Shown here: positions 28,710-38,150 of the stretch, one piece after another
How the letters are laid out: every line of letters starts with the position of its first letter
Position numbering within the stretch: position 1 is the stretch's first letter
DNA from: a virus
Length of the DNA stretch: 41,679 nucleotides
IMG/VR virus record: IMGVR_UViG_3300020157_000006
Coordinates: 1-41,679 of that record
Reading direction: 5' to 3' (one strand)
Program-made: the position numbers and the translations under genes
The notes under the pieces: model-generated
Database searches by the model: none
Seen by the model: only the letters and a program-made list of their open reading frames with translations
Told to the model about the DNA's origin: nothing

Positions 28710-30036
28710 TTTTTGGGATGCTCCAGCACGTAACAGAATTTTATATGGAGGTCGTTCAAGTTCTAAAAGTTGGGACGCGGCTGCAAGGGCAATATTAATT
28801 GCTAGTCGTTGTAAGGTCCGTGTACTCTGCGTAAGACAGTTTCAAAATAAAATTGAAGAGTCGGTTTATACGCTGCTTAAAATCCAGATTGAACGCTTTG
28901 GATTGCAAAATAAATTCAGGGTTCTTGATAACAAAATCATTTGCAAGGCGACCGGATCTGAATTTCTGTTTTATGGACTTTGGCGACATATTGGTGAAAT
29001 AAAATCAATAGAATCGATTGATATCTTATGGAGCGAGGAAAGCCACTTACTCAGTAAAGAACAGTGGGAAATTTTAGAACCTACCATCAGAAAAGAATCA
29101 TCTGAATGCTGGTTTATCTTTAATCCACAATTAAGCACTGATTTTGTTTGGCGTCGATTTGTAATTAATCCGCCACCTGATACGATTGTCAGGCACATTA
29201 ATTACACTGAAAACCCGTTTTTATCATCAACGATGCTTCGTATTATCGAAGCGGCAAAAGCAGAAAGCGAAGAAGATTACAACCACATTTATTTAGGTCA
29301 TCCCCGTGATGATGATGACGAGTCGGTTATCAAACGTAGTCACGTCATGGCCGCGATTGATGCTCATCTCAAGCTCGGTATAGAGATTCGCGGGAGTAAA
29401 CGACTCGGGTTTGATATTGCAGACTCTGGCGAAGATGCCTGTGCAACAGTTGAAGCGCATGGTTCTCTTATGTGCGGCGCTGATCTTTGGAAAGCCAAAG
29501 AAGATGAACTGCTCAAGTCATGTACACGAGTTTGGACTGAAGCCAGTGAAAAAGGCCTTTCAATCGTTTATGACGCTATTGGTGTAGGCGCGTCAGCCGG
29601 TGCAAAATTTAATGAACTCAACGAATCATCGGGAAGAAAAGTACATCATGAGAAGTTCTTTGCGGGCGGTTCACCTTTAAAGCCGGATTTAAACTACGAA
29701 CAGACCGGCATCAAAAACAAGGACTTTTTTTGTAATATAAAAGCCCAGGCGTGGTGGATTACTGCAGACCGCTTACGCAACACTTACAACGCGGTCAAGA
29801 ATGGGCAAGTGTTTGATGATAGCGAGATGATTTTTATTGATAGTTCCTTGCCGAATATTAACCAACTGATCGACGAACTCTGCACACCTAAGCGCGATTT
29901 TGATCTAGCTGGGCGCGTGAAAGTTGAGTCTAAAAAGGACTTGGCCAAACGTGACATTCCATCCCCAAACTTAGCAGATGCCTTTATCATGGCTGCACTT
30001 TCTTTACCTGTTTCTAAAGGCTTTTTTGATGCTTAA
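28678..30036 (+). CDS. terL: Terminase large subunit, PBSX type
   Basis: The product is 452 residues from ATG 28678 (TTG 28654 in frame is less likely). Walker A is YGGRSSSKSWDAA (residues about 24-36), Walker B is IDILWSEESHLL, and the nuclease domain opens with GFDIADSGEDACA and ends at LADAFIMAAL. This is the Terminase_3/PBSX family that packages DNA. Headful packaging would fit the circularly closed map. It overlaps the portal start by 8 bases. Confidence 0.9.
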   Translation: MAKLTNEALYSFWDAPARNRILYGGRSSSKSWDAAARAILIASRCKVRVLCVRQFQNKIEESVYTLLKIQIERFGLQNKFRVLDNKIICKATGSEFLFYGLWRHIGEIKSIESIDILWSEESHLLSKEQWEILEPTIRKESSECWFIFNPQLSTDFVWRRFVINPPPDTIVRHINYTENPFLSSTMLRIIEAAKAESEEDYNHIYLGHPRDDDDESVIKRSHVMAAIDAHLKLGIEIRGSKRLGFDIADSGEDACATVEAHGSLMCGADLWKAKEDELLKSCTRVWTEASEKGLSIVYDAIGVGASAGAKFNELNESSGRKVHHEKFFAGGSPLKPDLNYEQTGIKNKDFFCNIKAQAWWITADRLRNTYNAVKNGQVFDDSEMIFIDSSLPNINQLIDELCTPKRDFDLAGRVKVESKKDLAKRDIPSPNLADAFIMAALSLPVSKGFFDA

Positions 30037-31531
30037 ATTTTTATTTGGAAAGCGAGAAAGTAAGGACGCACAAAAGCCAGAAGAACCACGACGCTCATTG
30101 TTTTCAACACATGCGAACGATGATCCCGTTGAAAGTAAAAAGATAAACGGTCAAAAAGTGCTTAACGCATTTATAGAGCGTTTAGAAAGGGATAGGCCAG
30201 TACCTGAAATTAACGGCGCAATGGATGGCGCTGAATATGGAGATAGTGCGATAAGTGTTAAGGCTTATGGCTCTATGGCATCCGCTCCAATCAACGAATA
30301 TTTGTTGATGTGGTATGTCAGTCAGTCGTTTATCGGTCATCAAATGGCCGCGATAATCGCACAGCACTGGCTCATCAACAAGGCCTGCTTAATGCCTGCT
30401 CGTGACGCAATCCGTCAGGGATACACGCTCACCGGTGGAGACGGTGAGGATTTAGACGCTGCACTACTTAAAAAAATATCGAATCTTGACAAGAAATTCG
30501 GTCTAAAAAGAAACATGCTTGAATGGCTGCACATGGGCCGTGTGTTTGGCGTTCGTATTGCCTTCTTTAAAGTCGACAGTGACGACCCAGATTATTATGA
30601 AAAACCGTTTAACATCGATGGCATAAAAAAGAACAGCTATAAAGGGATTGTTCAGGTTGATCCATACTGGACCGCACCACAAATCGACGGGGCTTCATCT
30701 TCTGACCCAAGCTCAATGTACTTTTATGAGCCCACCTGGTGGTTGATCAACGGCAAACGCTATCACCGATCACACCTGATTATTTTTAGAAATAGTCATT
30801 TAGCAGATATTCTTAAACCATCCTATTTATATGGCGGCGTTCCTGTTCCTCAGCAAATTATGGAGCGGGTTTATGCTGCAGAACGTACGGCCAACGAAGG
30901 CCCTCAACTGGCAATGTCCAAACGGACAACGGTTTTTAGTACTAATCTAGCTCAAGCCTTCGCAAACAAGGACAAGTTTGACGAAAGAATGTCCGAATGG
31001 GTAGCGTACCGTGACAACCAACAAATCAAGATAGCCGATAAAGAAGCCGATTTAGTACAGCAATTTGACACATCACTTGCAGATCTCGATAGTGTCATCA
31101 TGACGCAATACCAAATCGTTGCAGCTGCAGCGGGTGTTCCAGCGACAAAGCTACTGGGTACAACACCCAAAGGCTTTAATGCCACAGGTGAATATGAAGA
31201 ATCTAGTTATCATGAAGAGTTAGAAAGCCTTCAAGAACACGACTTAACACCTTTTGCAGAGCGCCATCATCAATTGCTGGCTAAAAGTTACTTGGGTGAT
31301 GGTGTTGTAATCCAGCTCAACTGGAACCCACTCGACAGCCCAACAGCGCTTGAATACTCAACCATCAATCTTAACAACGCTCAGGCAGGCGCAGCATTAA
31401 TCAATGTAGGCGCTATTGATGGCATGGACGAACAAGAGCGGTTAATCAACGATAAAAATAGCGGTTATGCGGGGTTAAAAAAGCACGATATTGAAATGCC
31501 TGAAGATGATGAAGAGCAGTGGCAAAATTAA
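30029..31531 (+). CDS. Portal protein, DUF1073 family
   Basis: The product is 500 residues from ATG 30029; the frame extends back to 29978 inside terminase but that part is a shadow. The segment YVSQSFIGHQMAAIIAQHW, RVFGVRIAFFKV and the C-terminal region with VPATKLLGTTPKGFNATGEYE are typical of DUF1073 portals. The portal forms the ring at the head vertex through which DNA passes. It is preceded by terminase and followed by the MuF-like gene with a 13-base overlap. Confidence 0.85.
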   Translation: MLKFLFGKRESKDAQKPEEPRRSLFSTHANDDPVESKKINGQKVLNAFIERLERDRPVPEINGAMDGAEYGDSAISVKAYGSMASAPINEYLLMWYVSQSFIGHQMAAIIAQHWLINKACLMPARDAIRQGYTLTGGDGEDLDAALLKKISNLDKKFGLKRNMLEWLHMGRVFGVRIAFFKVDSDDPDYYEKPFNIDGIKKNSYKGIVQVDPYWTAPQIDGASSSDPSSMYFYEPTWWLINGKRYHRSHLIIFRNSHLADILKPSYLYGGVPVPQQIMERVYAAERTANEGPQLAMSKRTTVFSTNLAQAFANKDKFDERMSEWVAYRDNQQIKIADKEADLVQQFDTSLADLDSVIMTQYQIVAAAAGVPATKLLGTTPKGFNATGEYEESSYHEELESLQEHDLTPFAERHHQLLAKSYLGDGVVIQLNWNPLDSPTALEYSTINLNNAQAGAALINVGAIDGMDEQERLINDKNSGYAGLKKHDIEMPEDDEEQWQN

Positions 31532-32367
31532 AAATAGCCCCGCGCAAACGCTTTAAACCGATACTAAAAGGAACACCGCTACGAGTTTCGGTATCTATCG
31601 AAAAGCGTTATGCGGCTGCAATCTGTAAAGCCATTGATGTGATGGCACAGGATACTGAGCAAGCCATTAAAGAGCTATTCGAGGCCGATAATTACGCGGG
31701 CGATTACTCAATGGATGCCAACATAGGCAGCCAGGCGCGTATTTTATTTAATGGACTATCAAAACGCTTTGATGCCATGTTTGCCAAGATCGCTAATCCA
31801 ATCAGTGAGGCGATGATTGACCAGGTAGATAACAACAGCGCAGCAACGCTTAAAAACTCGTTATGCTCTATCGCTGGCCACATGCAGTTTGACACCAAGA
31901 TTTTAACGGGTGAACTCAACGAGGTCATGACAGCGGCCACCACAGAAAGCGCACTTTTAATCAAGCGCGTGAGTGCCAAATATCTTGATCAGATAGCCGG
32001 TGAAGTGTTGCGATCTATTCAAAGCGGTAACGGCTTAGCAGATTTACAGCCTGAACTAACAAAGTACAAAGTCCAGACTAAAAACTGGGCTCGGAATGTC
32101 GCAAAAGACCAGACGAATAAAGCTTATTCTGGATTGAACGCTGGCAGGATGCAGGCCCTAGGTGTAGATAAATATAAATGGGTGCATAGCCATGGTGGCC
32201 AACATCCCAATCTATATCATTTGAATGAACTAGACGGGAAAATCTGTTCTCTCAGCAATCCACCGATCATAGACAAAAAGACCGGGACACGCGGAAAGCC
32301 TGGAGACTGGTTTTATTGCTCTTGTACTATGACGCCGGTAGTAACATTCGATGACGACGAAGATTAA
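31519..32367 (+). CDS. MuF-like head morphogenesis protein
   Basis: The product is 282 residues from GTG 31519. The C-terminal part (ARNVAKDQTNKAYSGLNAGR, then KYKWVHSHGGQHPNLYHLNE and WFYCSCTMTP) matches the phage Mu F / SPP1 gp7 domain: the H-x-x-x-x-x-x-H and CxC residues are typical. It is a minor head protein that associates with the portal. No toxin domain is appended, unlike some MuF proteins. A terminator follows at 32390. Confidence 0.85.
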   Translation: MAKLKIAPRKRFKPILKGTPLRVSVSIEKRYAAAICKAIDVMAQDTEQAIKELFEADNYAGDYSMDANIGSQARILFNGLSKRFDAMFAKIANPISEAMIDQVDNNSAATLKNSLCSIAGHMQFDTKILTGELNEVMTAATTESALLIKRVSAKYLDQIAGEVLRSIQSGNGLADLQPELTKYKVQTKNWARNVAKDQTNKAYSGLNAGRMQALGVDKYKWVHSHGGQHPNLYHLNELDGKICSLSNPPIIDKKTGTRGKPGDWFYCSCTMTPVVTFDDDED

Positions 32368-32389
32368 AACCTAACAAAACTAAAACAAG

Positions 32390-32413
32390 ACCGGACTCTG
32401 AGCCGGTTTTTTT
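32390..32413 (+). terminator. Intrinsic terminator after the MuF-like gene
   Basis: ACCGG-actctgag-CCGGT with seven T residues and an immediate ATGCC, one of the recurring terminator-ATG units. An ORF from that ATG (32414) runs 28 codons and stops over the next start as TAATG. Confidence 0.85.
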
Positions 32414-32499
32414 ATGCCTACAAAAAACAAAACCCCCGGCAGCTACCAACTGACGAGGGTTTTTAACTCAATCCTTAATATAGATAAGGAAGAATATTA

Positions 32500-32655
32500 A
32501 TGCAGTTTAAAGTAAATAATGGAGCTGTCAAGATGCTCGAACTAATCGATAAATCAAAAAGCTTGGTGTGGAAAATAACGCTATCAGCCGTAATAGTTAT
32601 ATCGGCATGGAAGTTACCTGAGATTATTATAGCTATACACCTATTGAAAGTTTAA
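32500..32655 (+). CDS. Small single-pass membrane protein
   Basis: This 51-residue gene lies in the gap between the MuF-like and DUF2213 genes. ATG 32500 follows AAGGAAG; ATG 32533 with GGAG 8 bases upstream is an alternative. The protein has a basic/polar N-terminus, one membrane helix ([16 protein letters not shown]) and a hydrophobic C-terminus (IIIAIHLL). It stops 4 bases before the next ATG. Function unknown; insertion of a membrane gene in a head operon is unusual and could be a holin-type gene. Confidence 0.55.
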   Translation: MQFKVNNGAVKMLELIDKSKSLVWKITLSAVIVISAWKLPEIIIAIHLLKV

Positions 32656-32659
32656 TGTT

Positions 32660-33919
32660 ATGACCGCACGCATCACCGACAGCAACGGCTTTTGGGAAGT
32701 CAGCGACAACCCGCTTTCAAAAGTGGGCGTCTTTGATTATCTGGGCAAGTCAATCAGTAAAGACTTAGAGCCAGACACGTTTTACAAGGTTTATCGCCCT
32801 GAAAGCGAATTATCCAGTCAAGAATGTATCGACAGCTTTAAGTTGATACCTTGGACGAATGATCACCCTAACCGATTACTGGGGGATCCTGAAAATGGCG
32901 GAGTAGCCCCTGAAGATAAAGGCGTAGGCGGTGTGATCGGGGAGCGCGTCTATTACGACAAAGATTCTAAAATGCTGAAAGGCAATATCAAGGTTTTTTC
33001 ACAAGCTCACGCCGATGCAGTAGCCGACGGCAAAGAGGAATTATCGGCAGGCTACCGCTGCAAGTGGGAGCAATCCTCCGGCGAGTATAACGGCATTAAA
33101 TACGATTTCATCCAGCGCGATATACGCGGCAATCATCTAGCCTCGGTTGATGATGGCCGGTGTGGTTCTGACGTGTCTGTGATGGACTCACTCAACTTTT
33201 CAATCGACTCCAAGGAGTTTAAGCCCGTGGCTAAAATCACAAAACCGAACAAAATTACAAAATTAATGTTGCAGCTTAATAAGGTTGCAATGGATGCAGA
33301 AGAGGCAGCAAAAGAGCCTGAAGAAAAGTCTGAAATGGCAGTCCTTCAGGAATTGCTTAAAAAGGTAACCCCTTTGATGCAACAACTATCAGAACTTAAC
33401 TCGGTAATAGGCTCAAAAGAGCTGGCTGTTGCTGATGATGACGAAACCGAAGAAGTGGGCGACGAGGACGACAAAACAGAATCTGACGAAGATGACGATA
33501 GCGTCAAAAAAGACACGGCTCTCGATGACGAAGAAAAAGACACTGACGGAGATTCAAAAGCGATGGACTCTAAAGAAATAGCCAAATTAATAAAGCGCGA
33601 AGTGGCTAAAGCATTGGCCACAAAAGGTGATGCAATGGACGCGAAAAGCTTCTTAAAAGAAGTGGGACAACGTGACGCCTTGGCTTCAAAACTCTCTCAT
33701 TTTGTCGGCGTGTTCGATCATTCAGAAATGACCCATGAAGAAGTAGCCAAGTACGGCCTTAAAAAGCTGGGTATTCAAGCTCCTAAAGGTCAAGAGTTCG
33801 CCACCATCAACGGCTATTTACACAATAGAACCGTCCCAACTAAACGCGCTGTATCGAGTGTTATGGATAACTCAGATGATAAGCCAAATTTTATTCAACG
33901 CCATTTAGGAGCTAAATAA
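32660..33919 (+). CDS. DUF2213 head protease/scaffold
   Basis: The product is 419 residues. The N-terminal ~180 residues ([61 protein letters not shown]) match DUF2213, whose fold resembles S78/prohead proteases and whose proteins carry the conserved NDHP and NHLA motifs. The rest is an acidic Asp/Glu/Lys-rich coiled scaffold (around residues 255-310), as in proteins where protease and scaffold are one chain. It would shape the capsid and be removed. It overlaps the next gene by 1 base. Confidence 0.82.
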   Translation: MTARITDSNGFWEVSDNPLSKVGVFDYLGKSISKDLEPDTFYKVYRPESELSSQECIDSFKLIPWTNDHPNRLLGDPENGGVAPEDKGVGGVIGERVYYDKDSKMLKGNIKVFSQAHADAVADGKEELSAGYRCKWEQSSGEYNGIKYDFIQRDIRGNHLASVDDGRCGSDVSVMDSLNFSIDSKEFKPVAKITKPNKITKLMLQLNKVAMDAEEAAKEPEEKSEMAVLQELLKKVTPLMQQLSELNSVIGSKELAVADDDETEEVGDEDDKTESDEDDDSVKKDTALDDEEKDTDGDSKAMDSKEIAKLIKREVAKALATKGDAMDAKSFLKEVGQRDALASKLSHFVGVFDHSEMTHEEVAKYGLKKLGIQAPKGQEFATINGYLHNRTVPTKRAVSSVMDNSDDKPNFIQRHLGAK

Positions 33920-34641
33920 TGCCATTTCAATCCACAGTTCGCTATGACTTCGGTTTTGGCATCCCAGGCGAACAACATTACGACTCACAAACCTCACGGG
34001 CGCAAGCGGGTTTAATCAACTCAGCATCTGCCGCTTATAACATCGTTGGCGCTACTGCATTTACCCAGTCTAACCAGGGCGGTACAGTTGCAGCGGGGGG
34101 AACTAACCCCTTCTTCGGTATTTTATGTAACCCAAAAGTTTATCTTGGTGTGGGCACGACTTCAGGCGGTCCATTAGCGCCGACTCTGACATTACCCAAT
34201 AACGTTGAAGCTGAATTTTTAACAATGGGTTATTTGTGCATCTCTGTCCCAGCGGCGTGCAATATCGGCGACGTAGTGACTTACAACACCACTACGGGCG
34301 CGTTGGCAACAATGCCACCCATAACCTCATTCACCGGTTCAATCGCAGTAACAACCGGCGTTTTGACCGTTTCAGCAGTAACCGCAGGCTCAACCATCGG
34401 CACCGGTCAACAGTTGACTGGTACCGGTGTTCCAGCAGGTACAATCATTACCGGATTCCTATCGGGAACAAATGGCGGTGTAGGTACTTACAGCACTAAC
34501 ATCACTACCGCTGTTTCAAGTACTGCTACGCTTTCAACTCCAAACATTGCGCCTTCAGGCTATGCGGTTGTACCTAACACGTACATTGATAAATTCCCGC
34601 AAACCGGTGCTGGTGTGGCTGTTGCCAGATTGACCAACTAA
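33919..34641 (+). CDS. Capsid decoration/cement protein with inserted beta domain
   Basis: The product is 240 residues. The outer parts ([36 protein letters not shown], then [18 protein letters not shown]) look like a structural cement protein of the gp24/DUF2190 kind. Residues about 137-212 hold a Gly/Thr-rich insert ([37 protein letters not shown]), a beta module seen in many unrelated phage structural proteins. It probably projects from the capsid. A terminator follows. Confidence 0.65.
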   Translation: MPFQSTVRYDFGFGIPGEQHYDSQTSRAQAGLINSASAAYNIVGATAFTQSNQGGTVAAGGTNPFFGILCNPKVYLGVGTTSGGPLAPTLTLPNNVEAEFLTMGYLCISVPAACNIGDVVTYNTTTGALATMPPITSFTGSIAVTTGVLTVSAVTAGSTIGTGQQLTGTGVPAGTIITGFLSGTNGGVGTYSTNITTAVSSTATLSTPNIAPSGYAVVPNTYIDKFPQTGAGVAVARLTN

Positions 34642-34663
34642 ACAACCCTACTCTCGTAATTAA

Positions 34664-34686
34664 GCCCCTTAACTGGGGTTTTTTTA
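34664..34686 (+). terminator. Intrinsic terminator before the capsid gene
   Basis: CCCC-ttaact-GGGG with flanking A/T pairs, a run of seven T and ATGCC. The mini-ORF from that ATG (34686) has 8 codons and stops 5 bases before the capsid start. Confidence 0.8.
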
Positions 34687-34715
34687 TGCCTCAAATTGAC
34701 TATAAGGCTTAAAAA

Positions 34716-35861
34716 ATGGCTAAGAAAGTTTCAACAGTTCACTCGCACATTAGGGCGCGTCAGGTAGGTTCAATCACCATGACACCCACTGATGTGCGCG
34801 AATATGCGGCATTGTCCGGCATTGGTATTAATCTACCGGATCACATTATCGGCAAGATGATAGAAGGTCTTGGTATGGACGCCGGGGACGACGTATTGTT
34901 ATCGCCTGCGCCACTCGCAAACTTAACATCGGGCGGCATCGTTACGCCGGTGCAGTTTTTACAAAATTGGTTACCTGGCTTCGTCCGCATCCTCACAGCA
35001 GCCCGTAAGATCGATGACTTAATAGGTATTAGCACAATCGGAAGCTGGGAAGATGAGCAGATTGTACAAGGCGTGTTAGAGCCTGTCGGTACAGCTCAAC
35101 CCTATACCGATTATGGTACAGTGCCTTTAGCATCCTGGAACGTTAACTTTGTAACGCGTACTGTAGTCCGCTTTGAACAAGGCTTATTGGTTGGCTTATT
35201 AGAAGAAGCACGGGGCGCACGTATCCGAATCGCAACCGCTGCCGAAAAGCGCGGACAAGCTGCATTAGCATTAGAGATACAACGTAACCGGGTTGGGTTC
35301 TACGGATACAACGACGGTTCGGGCTTAACTTACGGCTTCTTGAATGATCCCAGCTTACCGGCTTATGTGACGGTTGCAACAGGTGTGGGCGGCTATTTAT
35401 GGTCACAAAAAACCTTCCTTGAAATTACCTCTGATATTCGTACCGGTTTGGCTGCTTTGCAGACACAAAGTATGGACACAATCGACGTTCAAAAAGATGC
35501 GCTTACGCTTGCCGTCCCAATGTCTGTTTATCAATATCTGACTGTTACCGCGATTGGTACGGCTGGATCTGGATATAGCGTTAGAAGCTGGGTAAAAGAT
35601 AATTATCCAAACTTGCGTATTGTTTCTGCGCCTGAATTAGTGGGCGCTAACGGCGGTGCAAATGCGGCTTATTTGCTCGCAGAATCGATTGACGACGGTG
35701 GCAGTGATGGCGGTGCAACGTTTGTTCAGGTTGTCCCAACCAAGTTTCAAGCATTAGGCGTTGAAAAACGGACTAAATCATACGTGGAGGATTATGCCAA
35801 TGCGACAGCGGGCACAATGGTTAAACGTCCTTATGCAGTTTACCGTATGTCAGGTATATAA
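34716..35861 (+). CDS. Major capsid protein, DUF2184
   Basis: The product is 381 residues. The N-terminal arm is followed by SGIGINLPDHIIGKMIEGLG, PVQFLQNWLPGFVRILTAAR and GSWEDEQIVQGVLEPVGTAQPY; later GFYGYNDGSGLTYGFLNDPSLP and the C-terminal VVPTKFQALGVEKRTKSYVEDY and RPYAVYRMSGI. These are the signatures of the DUF2184 HK97-fold major capsid family. It lies after the protease/scaffold and decoration genes as expected. Confidence 0.88.
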   Translation: MAKKVSTVHSHIRARQVGSITMTPTDVREYAALSGIGINLPDHIIGKMIEGLGMDAGDDVLLSPAPLANLTSGGIVTPVQFLQNWLPGFVRILTAARKIDDLIGISTIGSWEDEQIVQGVLEPVGTAQPYTDYGTVPLASWNVNFVTRTVVRFEQGLLVGLLEEARGARIRIATAAEKRGQAALALEIQRNRVGFYGYNDGSGLTYGFLNDPSLPAYVTVATGVGGYLWSQKTFLEITSDIRTGLAALQTQSMDTIDVQKDALTLAVPMSVYQYLTVTAIGTAGSGYSVRSWVKDNYPNLRIVSAPELVGANGGANAAYLLAESIDDGGSDGGATFVQVVPTKFQALGVEKRTKSYVEDYANATAGTMVKRPYAVYRMSGI

Positions 35862-35863
35862 TC

Positions 35864-36238
35864 ATGGCTAAAACCTATCATGTCTTTTCAAAGTTATCTG
35901 CAGGCGTTGACTACACAGATTATATTCAAGGCGGTGGCGACCTGCCCACCAAGGGTGCGGTCGTGCATATTGCAGGCGGTGCTGGTGTGGCAAATAAAAA
36001 CTTTATTACGCCAAACGGTACGCATACCGAAGTTACAGAAGCACAAATGGAAGTATTAAACCGGAACGGAATTTTTAAGCTGCACAGAGATAACGGTTAC
36101 ATTACCGTTGAAGTAAAAAAAGCTGATGTTGATAAGGTTGTCTCTAACATGACACCCGCTTCTGACAAGTCAGCACCGTTAACGCCTAACGATTTTGAAG
36201 GCGAAAACGGCGCCAAGCTACTCCAATTAAATGGCTAG
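35864..36238 (+). CDS. Hypothetical head protein
   Basis: The product is 124 residues. It starts KTYHVFSKLSAGVDYTDYI, has VVHIAGGAGVANKNFITPNG and a Lys/Asp C-terminal part. Position between capsid and head-tail adaptor, and the beta-rich N-terminus, suggest a head completion or head-surface protein. Family not firmly recognised. It overlaps the next gene by 8 bases. Confidence 0.6.
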   Translation: MAKTYHVFSKLSAGVDYTDYIQGGGDLPTKGAVVHIAGGAGVANKNFITPNGTHTEVTEAQMEVLNRNGIFKLHRDNGYITVEVKKADVDKVVSNMTPASDKSAPLTPNDFEGENGAKLLQLNG

Positions 36239-36671
36239 TCATGCGGTTTTAAATCTGAGTTCGTTCAGGTCGTCTTTTACGGCCTTCGCGAACTCGGCTA
36301 CTTACCCAGACGTGATGATTAACGCCTATTACGCTAATGCTGGCGCATATATCAGTCAAAATGATGCGTGCGGTGGGTTAAATGGCGCAACTTTAGATTT
36401 CGCCTTGCAATTGTTAACCGCTCATTTGCTGCAAAGCTTCTCAATGATTTCAGCGGGGCAAACTAACGTACTGGTATCTGCAACGTCCATCGATCAGGTT
36501 TCAGTTACATTGACCCCCCCGCCTGCAAAAACAGGCTGGGAATGGTGGCTTGCAACAACCCCCTATGGATTGCAACTTTGGGCGCTGCTTAATGTGCAAT
36601 CTACCGGCGGCTGGTCTGTCGGTGGTCGCCCAGAAGTATGCGCATTTCGAAAAGTGGGTGGCAGCTTCTAA
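36231..36671 (+). CDS. Head-tail adaptor, DUF4054
   Basis: The product is 146 residues. FRSSFTAFANSATYPDVMIN, YISQNDACGGLNGATLDFAL and QLLTAHLLQS are typical of DUF4054, the Ad1-like connector ring under the portal; the C-terminus WEWWLATTPYGLQLWALL and GGRPEVCAFRKVGGSF is also conserved. Overlaps both neighbours (8 bp upstream, 1 bp downstream). Confidence 0.82.
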   Translation: MASHAVLNLSSFRSSFTAFANSATYPDVMINAYYANAGAYISQNDACGGLNGATLDFALQLLTAHLLQSFSMISAGQTNVLVSATSIDQVSVTLTPPPAKTGWEWWLATTPYGLQLWALLNVQSTGGWSVGGRPEVCAFRKVGGSF

Positions 36672-37156
36672 TGGGAAGAGTTACACGTACCCGTAATGCA
36701 GCTTTTACCAGAGCTTTGGCCGATATCGATCAGCATCAATGTAAAGTAGGGTTCTTTGAGTCAGCACATTACCCAGATGGAACGCCAGTGGCAAATGTAG
36801 CGGCCATTCAGGAATACGGTACCGTAGCAGGTAATATTCCACCACGGCCTTTTATGCGCCCCACCATTGATCAACAAAAAGAAGCGTGGTCAGAACTGTT
36901 TAAAAAAGGCGCAAAGCTGATATTTAAAGGCCGATTAACCACGGTTCAGGTGCTCAATGGGCTTGGTATGGTCGCATCTGGAAACTGTCGGGAGACCATA
37001 GCCAGTATTACTGAGCCGGAGTTATCCGATAGAACCATTGAAGCACGTAGAGCCAAGATGACAAGAGGTGGAACATTATCTGTTAAACCCCTTGTAGACA
37101 CACGCGTCATGATCACCCACTTAACCTATACCATCGATGATGATACCCGGGATTAA
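36671..37156 (+). CDS. Neck/tail completion protein, HK97 gp10-like
   Basis: The product is 161 residues from ATG 36671 (TAATG overlap with the upstream stop); extension back to 36638 reads through the previous gene. VGFFESAHYPDGTPVANVAA followed by QEYGTVAGNIPPRPFMRPTI is the classic motif of gp10-like connector proteins. It links neck to tail. It overlaps the next gene by 20 bases. Confidence 0.82.
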   Translation: MGRVTRTRNAAFTRALADIDQHQCKVGFFESAHYPDGTPVANVAAIQEYGTVAGNIPPRPFMRPTIDQQKEAWSELFKKGAKLIFKGRLTTVQVLNGLGMVASGNCRETIASITEPELSDRTIEARRAKMTRGGTLSVKPLVDTRVMITHLTYTIDDDTRD

Positions 37157-37535
37157 CGTACTTTCGCTTGCGATGAGTGTAATAGGCTCAAAGCCAGTGA
37201 CTTATTTTCAGTACCTTAGCCGGACGACAAATTCAGGGGGTATTGATGTTACAACCTATTACCCTGGCGTGTTGATCAATACAGGCAGCGTTCAGCCCAT
37301 CAATATGAGCAAATACGAGCAATACGGCCTTGATTTCGAAAAGCAGTATATCAACTGGTTTGTACCCAACTTAAATGCCAATGACGTTGATAGGGATAAG
37401 AGTGGTGATGTCATAGAAACACTGGGTAAACGCTGGCAGTTGTGCGGGGGTAATGATTGGGGTGGCATTGATGGCTGGAAAGTCATGACAGCGGTTTATA
37501 TTGGTCCTGCCACTGGGAATATAACCAATGCTTGA
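37137..37535 (+). CDS. Head-tail connector / collar protein
   Basis: The product is 132 residues, ATG 37137 or the second ATG at 37140. It contains MIPGINVLSLAMSVIG, a beta core (YFQYLSRTTNSGG) and a C-terminal WQLCGGNDWGGIDGWKVMTA. Size and position between the gp10-like protein and the tail terminator match a small collar/neck protein common in this type of myophage. Overlaps the next gene by 8 bases. Confidence 0.65.
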   Translation: MMIPGINVLSLAMSVIGSKPVTYFQYLSRTTNSGGIDVTTYYPGVLINTGSVQPINMSKYEQYGLDFEKQYINWFVPNLNANDVDRDKSGDVIETLGKRWQLCGGNDWGGIDGWKVMTAVYIGPATGNITNA

Positions 37536-38067
37536 GTCAGCACTTTCGCAGCTTATTATTACAGCATTGTCAGCTGGGTTAACAGCCCGCTCATTAACAG
37601 CTCAAATAAAAAAGGACAATCAACCCAGACAGCAGGGCAATCCAACCAGTGCAACATTATTCTTTCGCCATATTGGCACAATCAATGTGGGTTGGCCTGA
37701 AAGAATAGATACGATCAATAAAACAACCGGCGGTTTAGATCACACTGAAACTCAGCGCAAAGAATCCAGATATCAAATAAGCGCATTAGCGCCGGCAAAT
37801 TTAACGGACCCCACAGCACCTTTAACGGCTGATTATGTTAATGCAGCGGCCGCAATTATGCAGAGTGATGCAACAAGAGCGCTGTTATTAGCGGCCAACG
37901 TTGGCATACAAAAACCCGGCAATATTAATTTAACGTACTTTCTTGATGAAAAAGGACAGCATGAGTCTAATCCGACCTTTGATTTTATTTTGAGCCATCA
38001 AGACATATTTACTACTCAAGGGATGGTCATTAACGCCATTATCCCAAGCATTACTAATCGTGTTTAG
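37528..38067 (+). CDS. Tail terminator-like protein (LIC_12616-type)
   Basis: The product is 179 residues. SATLFFRHIGTINVGWPERI, ESRYQISALAP and LLAANVGIQKPGNINLTYFLD, then DFILSHQDIF, fit the neck/tail terminator protein family annotated as LIC_12616-like in myophages, which caps the tail tube. The next gene is the sheath; a terminator lies between. Confidence 0.65.
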   Translation: MLESALSQLIITALSAGLTARSLTAQIKKDNQPRQQGNPTSATLFFRHIGTINVGWPERIDTINKTTGGLDHTETQRKESRYQISALAPANLTDPTAPLTADYVNAAAAIMQSDATRALLLAANVGIQKPGNINLTYFLDEKGQHESNPTFDFILSHQDIFTTQGMVINAIIPSITNRV

Positions 38068-38106
38068 AACAACCAAAAAACCAGATTAGTAAGCAAAAAC
38101 AACAAG

Positions 38107-38127
38107 CCCGTTAATTCGGGTTTTTTT
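38107..38127 (+). terminator. Intrinsic terminator before the sheath gene
   Basis: CCCG-ttaatt-CGGG followed by seven T residues. Same design and loop as the other late-operon terminators; here the trailing triplet is ATC instead of ATG. Confidence 0.8.
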
Positions 38128-38150
38128 ATCCCTAAAATCTAGGAAAAAAA

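Noticed and set aside
30029-31531. Anti-CBASS function for the DUF1073 protein
   Set aside because: Some database names link DUF1073 to Acb1, but the gene is full-length, lies between terminase and MuF, and has portal-type segments. Portal is the simpler reading.
33346-33621. Ser-rich frame opposite the acidic scaffold region
   Set aside because: Its Ser/Val runs are the reverse complement of the Asp/Glu-rich codons of the DUF2213 gene.
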